A stretch of 64,000 bases of DNA, from positions 1-64,000 of the forward strand of contig CAINGK010000125.1 in assembly GCA_903848465.1 (NCBI GenBank), in the 5' to 3' direction. The DNA comes from an uncultured Verrucomicrobiota bacterium. GTDB taxonomy: Bacteria; Verrucomicrobiota; Verrucomicrobiia; Verrucomicrobiales; Verrucomicrobiaceae. Both the position numbers and the translations under genes were made by a program. Under the pieces are notes generated by a model that saw only the letters and a list, made by a program, of their open reading frames with translations, had not been told where the DNA came from and ran no database searches. Position 1 is the first letter of the stretch. Each line of letters begins with the position of its first letter. Below are positions 8,872 through 19,017 of the stretch, one piece after another.

Positions 8872-11800
8872 TCACTTCACATGCATCATCCCGCGCATGA
8901 TGACCCAGTGGCCGGGGAAGGTACAGAGGTAGGGGTAGTCGCCTGCGGCGGCGGGGGCGGTGAAGCGCAGGGTTTCGATGGAATTGGGATTGAGCAGCTT
9001 GGTGTGGTGCAGAATCTTGTCCGTGACTGGTATGAAATCCTTTTTGATGCCTTCGGGGTCTTTGGCCATTTCGTTGCCGGCGAGGCCGATTTCCTCCACG
9101 CTGCCGGGCTGGCAGATGGCGAGGTTGTGCGCAGTGGCGTCGGGATTGTTGAAGACGAGACTTACGGGCTGGCCGGCCTTTACGCTGAATTCGGTTTTGT
9201 CGAAGAGCATGCGCTCGCGCACGCAGTTGATGGTGATTTTGGCGACGCCGGGCTGTTTGTCGAAAGCGGTTTCTTCGACGGTCTTTTTCTTTTCGAAGGA
9301 ACTGCGCTTGTAGCTCGCGGCGAAGGCGTTCATGAACGCGGTGATCTTGGGATTCTCATTAGCCTTCCAGTGGCGTGAGAGCGCCTCGCTGCCGAGTGCG
9401 GTGCGGACGGCGTAGGTCAGGTGTTCGCCCATGGGCTTGTCGAGCACGCTGAGCACGGCATCCAGCGCGTCCTGCGTGCCGATGTAGCTTGCAGCAATGA
9501 CGGCCTCCATGCGCACGATCCCGTTGGCGTCATTGGCGCGGATGCGGAGTTGAGCGATGCGATCTGGCAGATCCACATAGCGCAGTTGCGTTGTCGCTGC
9601 GGCACGGGCGTGGTGGTCGTCGCAGTTGAGTAGTTCTCTCAGCAGTGTGTTGTTCTCGGAGCTGAGGGTGCGGTAGGTCCACAGGGCTTCGAGTTGATGA
9701 TGGCGAAAGCGGGCATCATTGGGATCGAGCTTGGCCACCCAGGCATCCAGCGCGGTCTTGACCTCGGCGGCGTAGCGTTCGTGCAGTTCACGTTTGGCCT
9801 GATAGCGCCAGCGGTAGTGTGGGCTCTTTAGGAGATCGAGCAGTGCGGGGATTGGAGCACCGGCCACGGCTGGTGGTTCGGCGAGCTTCGCCCCCTTTGG
9901 CACGATGCGCCAGATGCGCCCGCTGGTGCGGAGGCGGCGTGGATCACGCAGCGAGTACTGCGCGTGGCCTTTGATGGGGTTGTACCAGTCGCAGATGTAG
10001 AAGTCGCCACGCGGGCCAGCCTTCACATCGGTGGGGATGAAACTGAGGTTGGTGGAGAAGATGAGATCGCCGAGTTTCTTTTCTTCGTAGTGGTCGTCCA
10101 TCTCGATCCACTGATGCATCTCGATGTTGTTCGTGGGTTTGTAGCGCGCCTTGATGAAGCCGCCCTGCAGTTCCTGCGGCCAGAAATCAAAGTCCACAAA
10201 CTCCTGGCCGCAGGTGCCGGAGTACGCGGGCATTTTGCCAGCGCCGGGATGCTGCTCGGGATAGGGTGGATTCGTGGAGTGGAAGGCACTGGCGAAAATG
10301 GGGTGGCTGGCCATGTGATGACCCCAGTCGTCAAAGGTCACGCCCCAGGGATTTGTGCTCGGGTAGCTGCCGAAGGTGCTGAGCTTTTGCGTGTTGGTGC
10401 GCAAGCGGAACCAGCCGGAGTTGTCGAGTCGCACGGGGCCGTAGGCGGTTTCAATCTGTGAGTGCAGGAAGATGGAATCGCGGATGATGAGATCGCCATC
10501 CGGACTCCAGACAAAATCATGCAGTGCATGGTGGGAGTCCTCTGTGCCGAAACCGGTTAAGACCTGACGGCTGAAGTCCGCCGTGCCATCGCCATCCGTG
10601 TCTTTGAGAAAGGTGAGGTGCGGCTCGTCGGAGACATACACACCGCCGTCGCCAAACTCGAAGGCCAGCGGGATGTGCAGGTTGTTGGCCCACACCGTGG
10701 ATTTGTCAGCTCGGCCATCGTTGTCCGTGTCTTCAAGAATGATCAGGCGGTCCTTTGGTTCCTGACCGGGGTAGAGATGCGGATAAGCCTGTGAAGTGCT
10801 CACCCACATGCGGCCCTGCGTGTCCCAGCGGATTTGAATGGGGTTCGCGATTTCGGGGAACTGCTCTTCGCTGGCGAAGAGGTTCACCTCGAAACGTGGG
10901 TCCACCTTGAAGGCGGCGAGTTCGTTCGCGGGCGTCATCCATTCGTTCGCGCCTTTGCTTTCCTTCGTCGCGGGCATCGCGGGGACGTTGGAGTCATCGA
11001 CTTTTTTGCCAGCGAAGCTCTTGCCCTGTGCCATGGCCCAGATGCGCTGGTCACGATTGGCAACCATGACATCGAAACTGCGCATCGCGGGCAGGAAATC
11101 GAGATAGCCGTAGTCCTTGTTACGGTCGCCCGTGTAGTAGAAGCCGTTGAGTGGCCGGTAGCGTTGGAAAAACTGGCGGTTCTTGTCCGCGATGGCCGCG
11201 CGCAGTTCGGGTGTCGTCTCCGGCGCGCTGACCTCAAAGGCCGCACGATAAAGGGCTTCGCCAAACACCGCGTAACCTTTGTCCTCTAGATGCACGCCGT
11301 TGAAGGTGAGGCCCTTCATCGCCGGCAGCATCGGCTCAAACACATTCGCAAAGCCGACCTTCTGCTCCGCTGCGACTTCCCCCATCGCCTTCGTGTAAGC
11401 CGCCAGCCGAGCGTTGTTCATATCCGCTGCCGGGACATCCTGCACATTTTCATTGGCGATGGGCGACACCAGCACCACACGCGGCGCTGTCTTGCCGTTG
11501 TAGGCATGCGTCTTCAGCTCCTGCACCAGCGCCGTGAGCCGCAGCTTGAAATCTGGCAGTTTCTCCAGCCCGCCGAACGATTCATTGAAGCCAAACGCCG
11601 CGAAGATCACATCCGCCTTCTGCGCATGCAGGTGCTGGTTCAGCGTGCCGAAGTTTGTCGGGCGCGGCATCAGATCGACCTCATCCGCCGACCATGCTAA
11701 CGTGCGCATCACAAGTTGCTTATCCGCATGGCCTTTGAGCAGCATCGCCTCGAAATGCGGAAACTGTGCACCGCGATCAAACAGCGTGTTGCCGATGAAA

Positions 11801-12051
11801 ACCACGTGATCGCTCTTTGCCAGAGCAAGCGGTAGCGCTGTATCCACGGCCGCTGTCACTGGTGGCAGCGGTGCGGATTTTTCCTCCATGTAGTACTTTG
11901 CCAACGCTGGATCTTCAGGAGGCGGGGGCTTGCCCGTGTCCGTGTTCTTCGCATCCAGCGGATTCACAGCCATGGCTGGTTTGCGGACCGGTGCATCTGC
12001 AGCACTGACAAAGGTCGCCAGGGTGAGAAGGAGAGCGGCGGGCTTGATCAT
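8872..12051 (-). CDS. Exported SGNH-fold / PVC dehydrogenase / azurin-like cupredoxin fusion
   Basis: A protein of 1059 residues with a signal peptide (MIKPAALLLTLATFVSAADA). An SGNH-like domain covers about 78-290, a PVC-type 'membrane-bound dehydrogenase' propeller about 395-700 (DTDNDGRAD and DTDGDGTAD calcium-type loops), then a helical, probably HEAT-like stretch, and a cupredoxin from about 930 to the end. The cupredoxin has a His in TAHN, then Cys1043, His1048 and Met1052, the same Cys-x4-His-x3-Met spacing as azurin. There is no CxxCH haem motif anywhere, although the propeller is often joined to cytochrome c. The SGNH block I reads GNT where GDS is expected. It is a tandem paralogue of the next gene upstream (start at 16640). 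Probable role: periplasmic oxidation with copper-borne electron transfer; substrate unknown. Confidence 0.85.
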   Translation of the reverse strand: MIKPAALLLTLATFVSAADAPVRKPAMAVNPLDAKNTDTGKPPPPEDPALAKYYMEEKSAPLPPVTAAVDTALPLALAKSDHVVFIGNTLFDRGAQFPHFEAMLLKGHADKQLVMRTLAWSADEVDLMPRPTNFGTLNQHLHAQKADVIFAAFGFNESFGGLEKLPDFKLRLTALVQELKTHAYNGKTAPRVVLVSPIANENVQDVPAADMNNARLAAYTKAMGEVAAEQKVGFANVFEPMLPAMKGLTFNGVHLEDKGYAVFGEALYRAAFEVSAPETTPELRAAIADKNRQFFQRYRPLNGFYYTGDRNKDYGYLDFLPAMRSFDVMVANRDQRIWAMAQGKSFAGKKVDDSNVPAMPATKESKGANEWMTPANELAAFKVDPRFEVNLFASEEQFPEIANPIQIRWDTQGRMWVSTSQAYPHLYPGQEPKDRLIILEDTDNDGRADKSTVWANNLHIPLAFEFGDGGVYVSDEPHLTFLKDTDGDGTADFSRQVLTGFGTEDSHHALHDFVWSPDGDLIIRDSIFLHSQIETAYGPVRLDNSGWFRLRTNTQKLSTFGSYPSTNPWGVTFDDWGHHMASHPIFASAFHSTNPPYPEQHPGAGKMPAYSGTCGQEFVDFDFWPQELQGGFIKARYKPTNNIEMHQWIEMDDHYEEKKLGDLIFSTNLSFIPTDVKAGPRGDFYICDWYNPIKGHAQYSLRDPRRLRTSGRIWRIVPKGAKLAEPPAVAGAPIPALLDLLKSPHYRWRYQAKRELHERYAAEVKTALDAWVAKLDPNDARFRHHQLEALWTYRTLSSENNTLLRELLNCDDHHARAAATTQLRYVDLPDRIAQLRIRANDANGIVRMEAVIAASYIGTQDALDAVLSVLDKPMGEHLTYAVRTALGSEALSRHWKANENPKITAFMNAFAASYKRSSFEKKKTVEETAFDKQPGVAKITINCVRERMLFDKTEFSVKAGQPVSLVFNNPDATAHNLAICQPGSVEEIGLAGNEMAKDPEGIKKDFIPVTDKILHHTKLLNPNSIETLRFTAPAAAGDYPYLCTFPGHWVIMRGMMHVK

Positions 12052-12080
12052 ATGGGGGAAGGCTTGAATGAACGCACCGA

Positions 12081-12112
12081 TTCACCTCACATTGCGGTGC
12101 AAAACCGGACAA
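12081..12112 (-). promoter_or_regulatory. Bipartite upstream motif, copy 1
   Basis: On the minus strand TTGTCCGGTTT is followed by GTGAGGT, with 14 bases between GTCCGG and the second box. The second box ends 32 bases upstream of the ATG of the fusion gene at 12051. Copies with identical spacing lie before the genes starting at 16640 and 29752. Sigma-factor promoter (two boxes) or activator site are both possible. Confidence 0.55.
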
Positions 12113-12173
12113 CGAAGGATGCTAGCAGCGAGGCTCCCAAGAGGAGAGCCTGATGTGGGAATTCTCGAATGGG

Positions 12174-15100
12174 TTACTTCACATGCATCACACCGCGCAT
12201 GATGAGGTAATGACCGGGGAACGAGCACACATAGGGGTAGTCGCCGGGCTTCGTTGGCGCGGTGAACTCGATGACTTGTTCTTTGCCGTGGTCGAGGAGT
12301 TTGCTGTGCCAGAGGATGTCCTTGTTTTCGGGGATGAAGCCGGTGTCGAATCCTTTGGCACCGAGTGCCATGGCTTGGGTGGCAATTTCATCGGCCTTGC
12401 CGGGATTCACCAGGAGGATGTTGTGCGGCATGAAGTCGGGATTGGCGAAGGTGAGCTTCACCTTCTTGCCTGCCTTCACGCTGAGCTCCTTCACATCATA
12501 CATCATGCGCTCGGGCACGGTGGCAACACGTATGGTGGTGAGTTCGGGGGTGTCGCTGAGGACGCCGGACTTCTGCGCCTTCTCTTCGGTCTCAGCCATG
12601 ATGACGCCGCCGTGCATGGAAGCTTCGACGTTGAACCAGAGATGCTGCACGACATTGGCGGCATTGCGGGCGTTCAGCTCGGGGGACTTCTGCAACTGGC
12701 CGAGCAACTCAATATTGCGCACATTGTGCTGCTGATGAATCCACAGTGCTTCGAGGAGAGGATGCGCGTCTTCCTTCTTGGTTGGATCAAACTGCTTCAT
12801 CCATGACTGCGTGGCGGCGATGACTTCCTTGGTGTCGCGCTCGCTGAGTTCAATGTGCGTGCGGTGGCGCACGCCGTCAGCGGGATGTTTGAGGTTTTCC
12901 AGCAGGGCAGGAATCGGCTGACCGTCCACGGGCACGATCTTCTGTAGCGGGCGGCCGGTGGCGGTGATGCGATAAACGCGGCCATGGGCGTGGTCGCGGT
13001 TTGGATCGCGCACATTGTGCTGCATGTGGCCGATGATGACGTTGTGCCAGTCGCTGAGGTAGAGCGAGCCATCAGGAGCGAAGACGGCATCGCTGGGACG
13101 GAAGTTTTTGTCGCCGCTCATGAGGAAACCGCGGGAGCTTTCTTCGGTGACGGTGCCGTCAGCCTGTGTGGTTTTGACCGTGAGTTCGTCGCCTGCAGGT
13201 TCGCCCCAGACGGTGCCTTTGTCGGCGTCGCGCTCGAGGTGGTAGTGCTTCACACCGAGGAAGCCGATGACGTTGCAGATGAGGAAGTCTCCCTGCATGG
13301 CTTCAGGAAAGTGGGTGCTGCTGACGACTTCGCTGGCAGTAACGGGGCGCACTTCTTTCTTGAGGAGTTCATACATCTTGAAGCCATTGCCTTCGGGGCG
13401 CACTTGATAGGCGCGGCCGCCGGTGCCGTCGGTGGCGTATTGGTAGCCCCAGGAATCAAACGAGGTGCCGTGCGGGTTCGGCGAATTCATCGCATGCATG
13501 GCGATGGTGAAGCGGCGCGGATCGAAGCGATACATGGCGGAGGCACCGGTGTTCAGCGAAGGACCCCATGGATGCTCATAGTTGTGCTGCATAAAGACGC
13601 CGCTCTGCCAGTAGAGGCCGCCATCGGGGCCGTAGATGAGATTGTTCGCACCATGGTGTGAGTCAGAGCTGTCGAGGCCCATGAGCATGATGGTCTGCAC
13701 GTCCGCTTTGTCGTCGCCATCGGTATCCTTGAGGAAAAGGATCTCCGACTGGCGGGTGACGAGCACGCCGCCGTTCCAGAACTCAAAGCCGAGAGGATTC
13801 TGCACACGGGCAAACTCCGTCGCGCGATCGGCGCTGCCGTCGTTGTTGTCGTCGTGCAGGATGACCAGGGCGTCGTTCATCTCCTTCAGCGGTTCCCATT
13901 TCGGATAGGTCGGCCATGCGGCGACCCACAGGCGGCCTTTGGTGTCGAATTGCATCTGCACCGGGTTGGCGATCTGAGGGAAGCGTGATTCGTCGGCGAA
14001 AAGATGTACCTCAAAGCCCTTTTTCACCGCCATGTGCTTGATACCCTCTTCACCACTGATGTATTTGAGGGTGCCTTCCTTCTGCGCGCTGCTGCTCTTG
14101 CTGCCGCCGCCCACGTTCGAGATCACTGGCACGGGTTTCGGCACATTGCTGTCATCGATTTTTTTGTCGCCACCGGTAATGCGGGCCCACACGCGCTCGT
14201 CGCGGTTCGCGGTCATCACATCGAGCATGGAAAGCTCGTGCTGCAACACGACGGCGTTGGTCTGGCCGTTGGTAAAGCTCAGTGTGGAGCGGCTGCCCCA
14301 TACGTCGTTGCCGTCGGAGGCATGGTAGCGGTTGTACCAGTGCAGGTCTTTGTCCATCACAGCCTCACGCAGCGGCTCCATGGAAGGGGATGCGCTCACC
14401 TGCTTGCCGAGCAGGGATTTTGCGATGACTTCCGCGAGCTGGCGATCTCCTTCAATGGAGAGGTGCACGCCGTTGATGGTGAGCGGCTCCTTCGCAGCTT
14501 TGAACAACTCCAGTGAAGGATGATACAGGTCCACAAACGCAACACCCGCCTCCTTCGCCGCAGCTTCGGTAGCCTTGGTGTAAGCTTCAAGCTGTGCATT
14601 GTGCGCTTTGCCGTCTGGCACGTTCACATTGTGCGTGTCTTCATGCGCGATGGGGCTGAAGAGTACGATGCGTGGGAAGGATTTGCCATTCGCCTTGCTG
14701 CCGCGAGTTTTCTTCACGAACTCAACGAGCTGTTTCTGAAACTCCTCGGGCTTGTTGTCATAGGATTCGTTGTAGCCAAAGAAGCCAAACACGACGTCTG
14801 CCTTCACATGGCGCAGGTAGTCCGTCATGTGCGTGGCACCGCTGCTGCGAGGGTAGCTGTTTGGCCTGTCGCCGCTCGTGCTCATGTTGCGGAAATGCAC
14901 GTGCAGATCGGGAAGCTGGCTTTGCAGCAGGGTTTCCATCCAGCCGTCGTGCTGCATGCGGTCCGGCAGACCGTTGCCAAGGATGGCGACGACTTCTCCT
15001 TTGCCAAAAGCGAACGGCGCAGGGTCTTTATAATCCGCAGGCACTTCGACAAGTTCAGGCTCCTTGACGGGAGCAGCACCACCGCCGCCGGATTTTGCGG

Positions 15101-16640
15101 CTGCTTTGCCCGGCTTGCCATTATAGGTCAGGTAGGTCGTTTTACCGCCGCCTTTCACATCGATCACCATCGACTCGGGTGCTGCCACATTGCTGATCAC
15201 AAAGACTTCTTTGCGATCTGCATCGAGCAGTTTCAGGGTGAAGCCATCGAGACGGAACTCAAAACCGCTGCGGTTCCAGATGCCCACGGAATCCACCGCG
15301 AACGCCGCACCGAGATCCACTTCCCACCAGGTGTTGGGCAGATTTTCCTTGGTGTGAGTCTGTCCAGACTTGCCCCATTCGCGGTCTTTGTTGCCATCCA
15401 GTGCGCGTTCGGCCGGGCCTCCTGCTGTGGTCGATTGCGTTGCCTTGCCGCCTTTGGCGACGTTCTTGCCACCGCTCATCACTTCGACTTCAGCCAGTGT
15501 CAGCGTGCGTTTGTCGCCGGGGAGTTCGACGCGGACGTAGCGCGCTGGTTTGCCTGTGGTGAGAGACACTTTGGCTGCCGCATCGCTTTTGGCCGCAGGC
15601 TTCTCTTCGGCCTTCGTTTTTTTGGTGCTCTTGGTGTTGTTATTGGCCGGAATCTGTGAGGTGAAGCCAGCATACATCTCGGGTTTGACGCCATGTGCAT
15701 AGGCACCGCCGCCAAAGGTGTTCGGCTTGAAGGGGCCGACGAAGGCGATGTTCAGGTCAGGCTTGATCGCGTCTTCCAAACCCAGCGCCCAGAAGATGCC
15801 GTTCACGATCATGCGGCGGTAGCCTTCGTTCGTGATGTCTTCCGAAGTGCCATAGAGCGTGGTGAAAACGCGGCCCGTTTTGCCGGAGGCGGACTTGTAG
15901 GTGCGCGTCCATTCGCTGGGCATCGGCGGCTTGGTGGCATCCGCAGGGGAGTCCGCCGTCATGCCATTGAGCGGCTGGGCCATCGTCAAAATCTCGCCAT
16001 CCGTCGGCTTGCCCACATAGCCGCCAGCCTGCACCCAGATGTCCTTCACACCGCGAAGAATCGGATGCGCAGACTTGTCTGGCACAATGGCAATGCGGGT
16101 GCTCTGCTTGTGGTTGGTGCCGTAGTGGCCCACCCAGGTCTGCCCGAGCACCTGATGGCCAAAGCCCAGCTCATAGCTGCTGATCTTGCTGTCATACGAA
16201 TACTTCGCGTATGGATCGTCCTTCGTCGTCTTGAAGCCGTGCGTCGCGGTGCGCAGTCCTACCACCGGACCACCTCGGGCGAGGTAAGCGTCGAAGTGCT
16301 TCATCTGCTCCGCCGGAAACTGCTGAAAGCGCAGGAAGACCACGGCGAGATCGGCCGAGTCCAGCGCTTCCATTCCCGGCATGTTCGCGACTTCGCCTGC
16401 CACGATGTCGCCTTCTTTGTCGATGTCGAACAGCACGGTACACTTGAAGCCTTGATGTTTGGCCAGCAGACGTGCGATAGCGGGCATCGACTCTTCAGAG
16501 CGGTATTCATGATCTCCGGCCAGGAAGACGATGTGCTTGCCCTTGCCGGGCCCTTCGGAGCCTTCATAGACAAGTGGCGCGGCACTCGCGAAAGTCACGA
16601 GCGATAACAGGGTGAGTAGAATGGCGGTTGGTTTGATCAT
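12174..16640 (-). CDS. Exported ThuA / F5-8C / SGNH-fold / PVC dehydrogenase / cupredoxin fusion
   Basis: A giant of 1488 residues with signal peptide [20 protein letters not shown], nearly the same as in the tandem paralogue downstream. Domains in order: ThuA-like (about 35-290), a discoidin/F5-8 type C-like carbohydrate-binding domain (about 365-510, with [10 protein letters not shown]), SGNH-like (about 550-745), PVC dehydrogenase propeller (about 880-1200), a helical stretch, and an azurin-like cupredoxin with Cys1472, His1477 and Met1481. No CxxCH occurs. SGNH block I is GNG instead of GDS. ThuA proteins are associated with trehalose and 3-keto sugar use; the F5-8C domain suggests glycan binding. 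The gap to the downstream paralogue is 122 bp and holds that gene's own upstream motif, so the two are probably transcribed separately. Enzymatic activity is inferred only. Confidence 0.85.
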   Translation of the reverse strand: MIKPTAILLTLLSLVTFASAAPLVYEGSEGPGKGKHIVFLAGDHEYRSEESMPAIARLLAKHQGFKCTVLFDIDKEGDIVAGEVANMPGMEALDSADLAVVFLRFQQFPAEQMKHFDAYLARGGPVVGLRTATHGFKTTKDDPYAKYSYDSKISSYELGFGHQVLGQTWVGHYGTNHKQSTRIAIVPDKSAHPILRGVKDIWVQAGGYVGKPTDGEILTMAQPLNGMTADSPADATKPPMPSEWTRTYKSASGKTGRVFTTLYGTSEDITNEGYRRMIVNGIFWALGLEDAIKPDLNIAFVGPFKPNTFGGGAYAHGVKPEMYAGFTSQIPANNNTKSTKKTKAEEKPAAKSDAAAKVSLTTGKPARYVRVELPGDKRTLTLAEVEVMSGGKNVAKGGKATQSTTAGGPAERALDGNKDREWGKSGQTHTKENLPNTWWEVDLGAAFAVDSVGIWNRSGFEFRLDGFTLKLLDADRKEVFVISNVAAPESMVIDVKGGGKTTYLTYNGKPGKAAAKSGGGGAAPVKEPELVEVPADYKDPAPFAFGKGEVVAILGNGLPDRMQHDGWMETLLQSQLPDLHVHFRNMSTSGDRPNSYPRSSGATHMTDYLRHVKADVVFGFFGYNESYDNKPEEFQKQLVEFVKKTRGSKANGKSFPRIVLFSPIAHEDTHNVNVPDGKAHNAQLEAYTKATEAAAKEAGVAFVDLYHPSLELFKAAKEPLTINGVHLSIEGDRQLAEVIAKSLLGKQVSASPSMEPLREAVMDKDLHWYNRYHASDGNDVWGSRSTLSFTNGQTNAVVLQHELSMLDVMTANRDERVWARITGGDKKIDDSNVPKPVPVISNVGGGSKSSSAQKEGTLKYISGEEGIKHMAVKKGFEVHLFADESRFPQIANPVQMQFDTKGRLWVAAWPTYPKWEPLKEMNDALVILHDDNNDGSADRATEFARVQNPLGFEFWNGGVLVTRQSEILFLKDTDGDDKADVQTIMLMGLDSSDSHHGANNLIYGPDGGLYWQSGVFMQHNYEHPWGPSLNTGASAMYRFDPRRFTIAMHAMNSPNPHGTSFDSWGYQYATDGTGGRAYQVRPEGNGFKMYELLKKEVRPVTASEVVSSTHFPEAMQGDFLICNVIGFLGVKHYHLERDADKGTVWGEPAGDELTVKTTQADGTVTEESSRGFLMSGDKNFRPSDAVFAPDGSLYLSDWHNVIIGHMQHNVRDPNRDHAHGRVYRITATGRPLQKIVPVDGQPIPALLENLKHPADGVRHRTHIELSERDTKEVIAATQSWMKQFDPTKKEDAHPLLEALWIHQQHNVRNIELLGQLQKSPELNARNAANVVQHLWFNVEASMHGGVIMAETEEKAQKSGVLSDTPELTTIRVATVPERMMYDVKELSVKAGKKVKLTFANPDFMPHNILLVNPGKADEIATQAMALGAKGFDTGFIPENKDILWHSKLLDHGKEQVIEFTAPTKPGDYPYVCSFPGHYLIMRGVMHVK

Positions 16641-16670
16641 AAAGGTCGGGACAAACGTGGAGTTGCGGGT

Positions 16671-16702
16671 GCTATCCCGCAGGGAGTGGTGAAACCGGAC
16701 AA
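16671..16702 (-). promoter_or_regulatory. Bipartite upstream motif, copy 2
   Basis: On the minus strand TTGTCCGGTTT is followed by GCGGGAT, again with exactly 14 bases between GTCCGG and the second box. It lies 33 bases upstream of the ATG at 16640. The GTCCGGTTT box is identical in all three copies; the second box follows GYGRGRT. Confidence 0.55.
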
Positions 16703-16733
16703 TAAAAATGAGGGCTGGATGATTTTATCGAAG

Positions 16734-17522
16734 TCACTTCTTCGTCGGCGGCACGACAGGCCCGGTACCTTGGGGGCTCTTTGTCCGTGGTTTCTCGATC
16801 TTCACTGCTCCAGCGGGGAGTTTCGCCGGATCAAAAGACTGCGGATCCACAACCGGGAGCACTTTGAGCCGGAGGTCTTTGATATGGACGCTGTTGGGAT
16901 TGCCGCGATGAAGCTGAATGGCGAGAAGACCTGCCAGGGCGCGCTTGCTTTCATCGAAATCGGTCAGCTCTGAAGTGACCTTGCCGTTGATCATGTGCAC
17001 CAGATGATTCCCGCGTGCGATGATGATGTACTCATTCCACTGCGAGATATCAACCTTCACTGCCTCGTGTTCGGAGAGTTTCCAAAGTGCGCCTGCAGGG
17101 TCAAGCATCACGTTGTTGCCGTTGAGACCGAAAATGCCACGACCCTTTTCTTCATAGGTCATGCCCGTGTGCTCGGTGGCGGGATGGATGTCGATCTGAT
17201 ACCCGGTGATGACCCACGGTGCGACCTCTGGCAGCTCGCGACTGCGGTATTGAATACCGGAGTTGTTGTCGCCTTCCACCCGCACGGTGGCGTGCAGTTC
17301 GAAGTCCTTCACCTGGCCGCCGCGCCAGATGAGAAATGAGTTGTTGGCCATGGCGTCTGGTCCGGTGCAGGTGCCGATGACTTCGTCGTTTTCCACTTTC
17401 CACAGTTTGGGGTCGCCATCCCAGCCGGTGAGGTCCTTGCCATTGAACAGGGAGGTGAAGCCGTCCTCAGCAGAAGCAGCGGCGGCGAAAATGAAAAGCG
17501 AAAGAAGTGCGGCAGGTCTCAT
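16734..17522 (-). CDS. Secreted DUF1080 (3-keto-disaccharide hydrolase family) protein
   Basis: A 262-residue protein starting at the ATG at 17522, which opens a clean signal peptide (MRPAALLSLFIFAAAASAED); the open frame runs further upstream but the extra residues look like non-coding sequence. The mature part begins FTSLFNGKDLTGWDGD, the hallmark of DUF1080, a concanavalin-like beta-sandwich. Members have been assigned hydrolysis of 3-keto glycosides. NNSGIQYRS and GYQIDIHP are conserved strands of the family. A short Pro/Lys-rich tail ends the protein. It is divergent from the hydrolase at 17633, and the 110 bp between them probably hold both promoters. Its position next to ThuA and dehydrogenase genes supports a role in handling oxidised sugars. 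Confidence 0.88.
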   Translation of the reverse strand: MRPAALLSLFIFAAAASAEDGFTSLFNGKDLTGWDGDPKLWKVENDEVIGTCTGPDAMANNSFLIWRGGQVKDFELHATVRVEGDNNSGIQYRSRELPEVAPWVITGYQIDIHPATEHTGMTYEEKGRGIFGLNGNNVMLDPAGALWKLSEHEAVKVDISQWNEYIIIARGNHLVHMINGKVTSELTDFDESKRALAGLLAIQLHRGNPNSVHIKDLRLKVLPVVDPQSFDPAKLPAGAVKIEKPRTKSPQGTGPVVPPTKK

Positions 17523-17632
17523 GAGGCGTGGTTGGGGATTTGGATCGGTTGGGGCAGGAACAACGCTCGCTGCACTGCAATTTCTCCTCGCGCTTGCAAC
17601 TTTCTCACTGCATTCCCTGTTGGTTTGAATCC

Positions 17633-18955
17633 ATGCGTTTCCTTTCTCTCCTCTCATTTCTCGCCCTGAGCACTTCGTTGTCAGCGCAGCAGCCGCCCTA
17701 CAATGTTTTTCCGACGGCTGATCCGCCCTACTATCGCGTGCGTTATGAGGCCTCGACTCAGCCGGGGGAACTGGTCTATCCGGTGAACTACACCGTGTGG
17801 GTTCCGCCGGGAGTGAAGTTACTGCGCGGTGTCATCGTACATCAGCATGGCTGCGGCGAAGGCTCATGCAAATCCGGCCTCACGGGCGCCTTTGACCTGC
17901 ACTGGCAGGCGCTGGCGAAGAAACACGGCTGCGCCCTGCTGGCGCCCTCCTATGAGCAACCCGACAAAGCTGAATGCCAGATGTGGTGCGATCCACGCAA
18001 CGGCTCAGATGCGGCGTTTCAAAAGGCGCTCGCGGATCTCGGCGCGAAGTCCGGCCATCCTGAACTCGCCAAGGTGCCGTGGGCGCTGTGGGGCCATAGC
18101 GGCGGCGGTCATTGGGCGGGTGGCATGACACTGCTGCACCCAGAGCGTGTGGCTGCCGCGTGCCTGCGCTCAGGTGTACCGATGCTGGAGGCCAATCCGA
18201 CCCGGCCCACGATCAAGGCCTACACTCTGCCTGAGGCTGTCGCAGGAGTGCCTATCATGTGCAATCTGGGCACCAAGGAAGGCGTGACGGTCAAGGAGGG
18301 CCGCTTTGCCGGAGCCTGGGCTTCGAATGAAACGTTCTTCACCGCCGTGCGTGCGAAGGGCGGACTCATCGGCGTGTCGGTCGATCCTTTGACCACGCAT
18401 GAGTGCGGCAATCAGCGTTACTTCACCATCCGCTGGCTGGATGAGTGCCTGACCTCACGACTGCCGGAAAAGAGCGGCGGCGCGCTGAAGCCGATGCCGA
18501 CGAAGAATGCCTGGCTCGCAGCCCTGCTCGGCGCTGAGGCCGTTCCTGCCGCGAAGTTTACGGGAGAGAAAGACAAGTCCGTCTGGCTGCCGAATGAAAC
18601 AGTCGCGAAAGCCTGGGAGGTCTATGTCAAAGACACCGCCGTTCCAGACACCACCCCGCCGCCTGCGACGACGGGGCTGCAGATCAAAGACAATGTGCTC
18701 ACATGGAAGGCGGAGGCTGACCTCGAAAGCGGCCTGGCCCATTTCATCATCGAGCGCGATGGCAAACAGATCGGCACGGTGCCAGAACAGCCGAAAAATC
18801 CCTTTGGCCGCCCCGTTTTCCAGGGCCTGCAATACAGCGACACGCCGACCAATCCTCTGGTCGAGATGCGTTTCACGGACAAACAGCCCGAGGCAGGCAA
18901 AAAGCACACCTATCGCGTGATCGCGGTCAATACGGTGGGGCTGAAATCCGAGTAA
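17633..18955 (+). CDS. Secreted alpha/beta hydrolase with C-terminal Fn3-like domain
   Basis: 440 residues from the ATG at 17633, chosen because it opens a signal peptide ([19 protein letters not shown]). An alpha/beta-hydrolase fold follows, with oxyanion segment [11 protein letters not shown] and nucleophile elbow GHSGGG near residue 153. The layout resembles feruloyl-esterase or PHB-depolymerase-like esterases. From about residue 340 a domain with DTTPPPAT, an LTWKAEAD strand and a closing [12 protein letters not shown] strand looks like fibronectin type III. Such domains often hold secreted enzymes near polymers. The substrate cannot be told from sequence. The gene is followed by the DUF1552/cytochrome pair on the same strand after 62 bp. 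Confidence 0.82.
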   Translation: MRFLSLLSFLALSTSLSAQQPPYNVFPTADPPYYRVRYEASTQPGELVYPVNYTVWVPPGVKLLRGVIVHQHGCGEGSCKSGLTGAFDLHWQALAKKHGCALLAPSYEQPDKAECQMWCDPRNGSDAAFQKALADLGAKSGHPELAKVPWALWGHSGGGHWAGGMTLLHPERVAAACLRSGVPMLEANPTRPTIKAYTLPEAVAGVPIMCNLGTKEGVTVKEGRFAGAWASNETFFTAVRAKGGLIGVSVDPLTTHECGNQRYFTIRWLDECLTSRLPEKSGGALKPMPTKNAWLAALLGAEAVPAAKFTGEKDKSVWLPNETVAKAWEVYVKDTAVPDTTPPPATTGLQIKDNVLTWKAEADLESGLAHFIIERDGKQIGTVPEQPKNPFGRPVFQGLQYSDTPTNPLVEMRFTDKQPEAGKKHTYRVIAVNTVGLKSE

Positions 18956-19017
18956 AGGGCGTGTTTCCTGTGGCAACACGGGGTGCTCTGGCTACGTAGT
19001 AGTCAGACCCCAAAATC

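Noticed and set aside
14520..15659. 379-codon open frame antisense to the 1488-residue fusion
   Set aside because: Shadow frame without domain or signal; the sense strand has clear F5-8C and SGNH-like segments.
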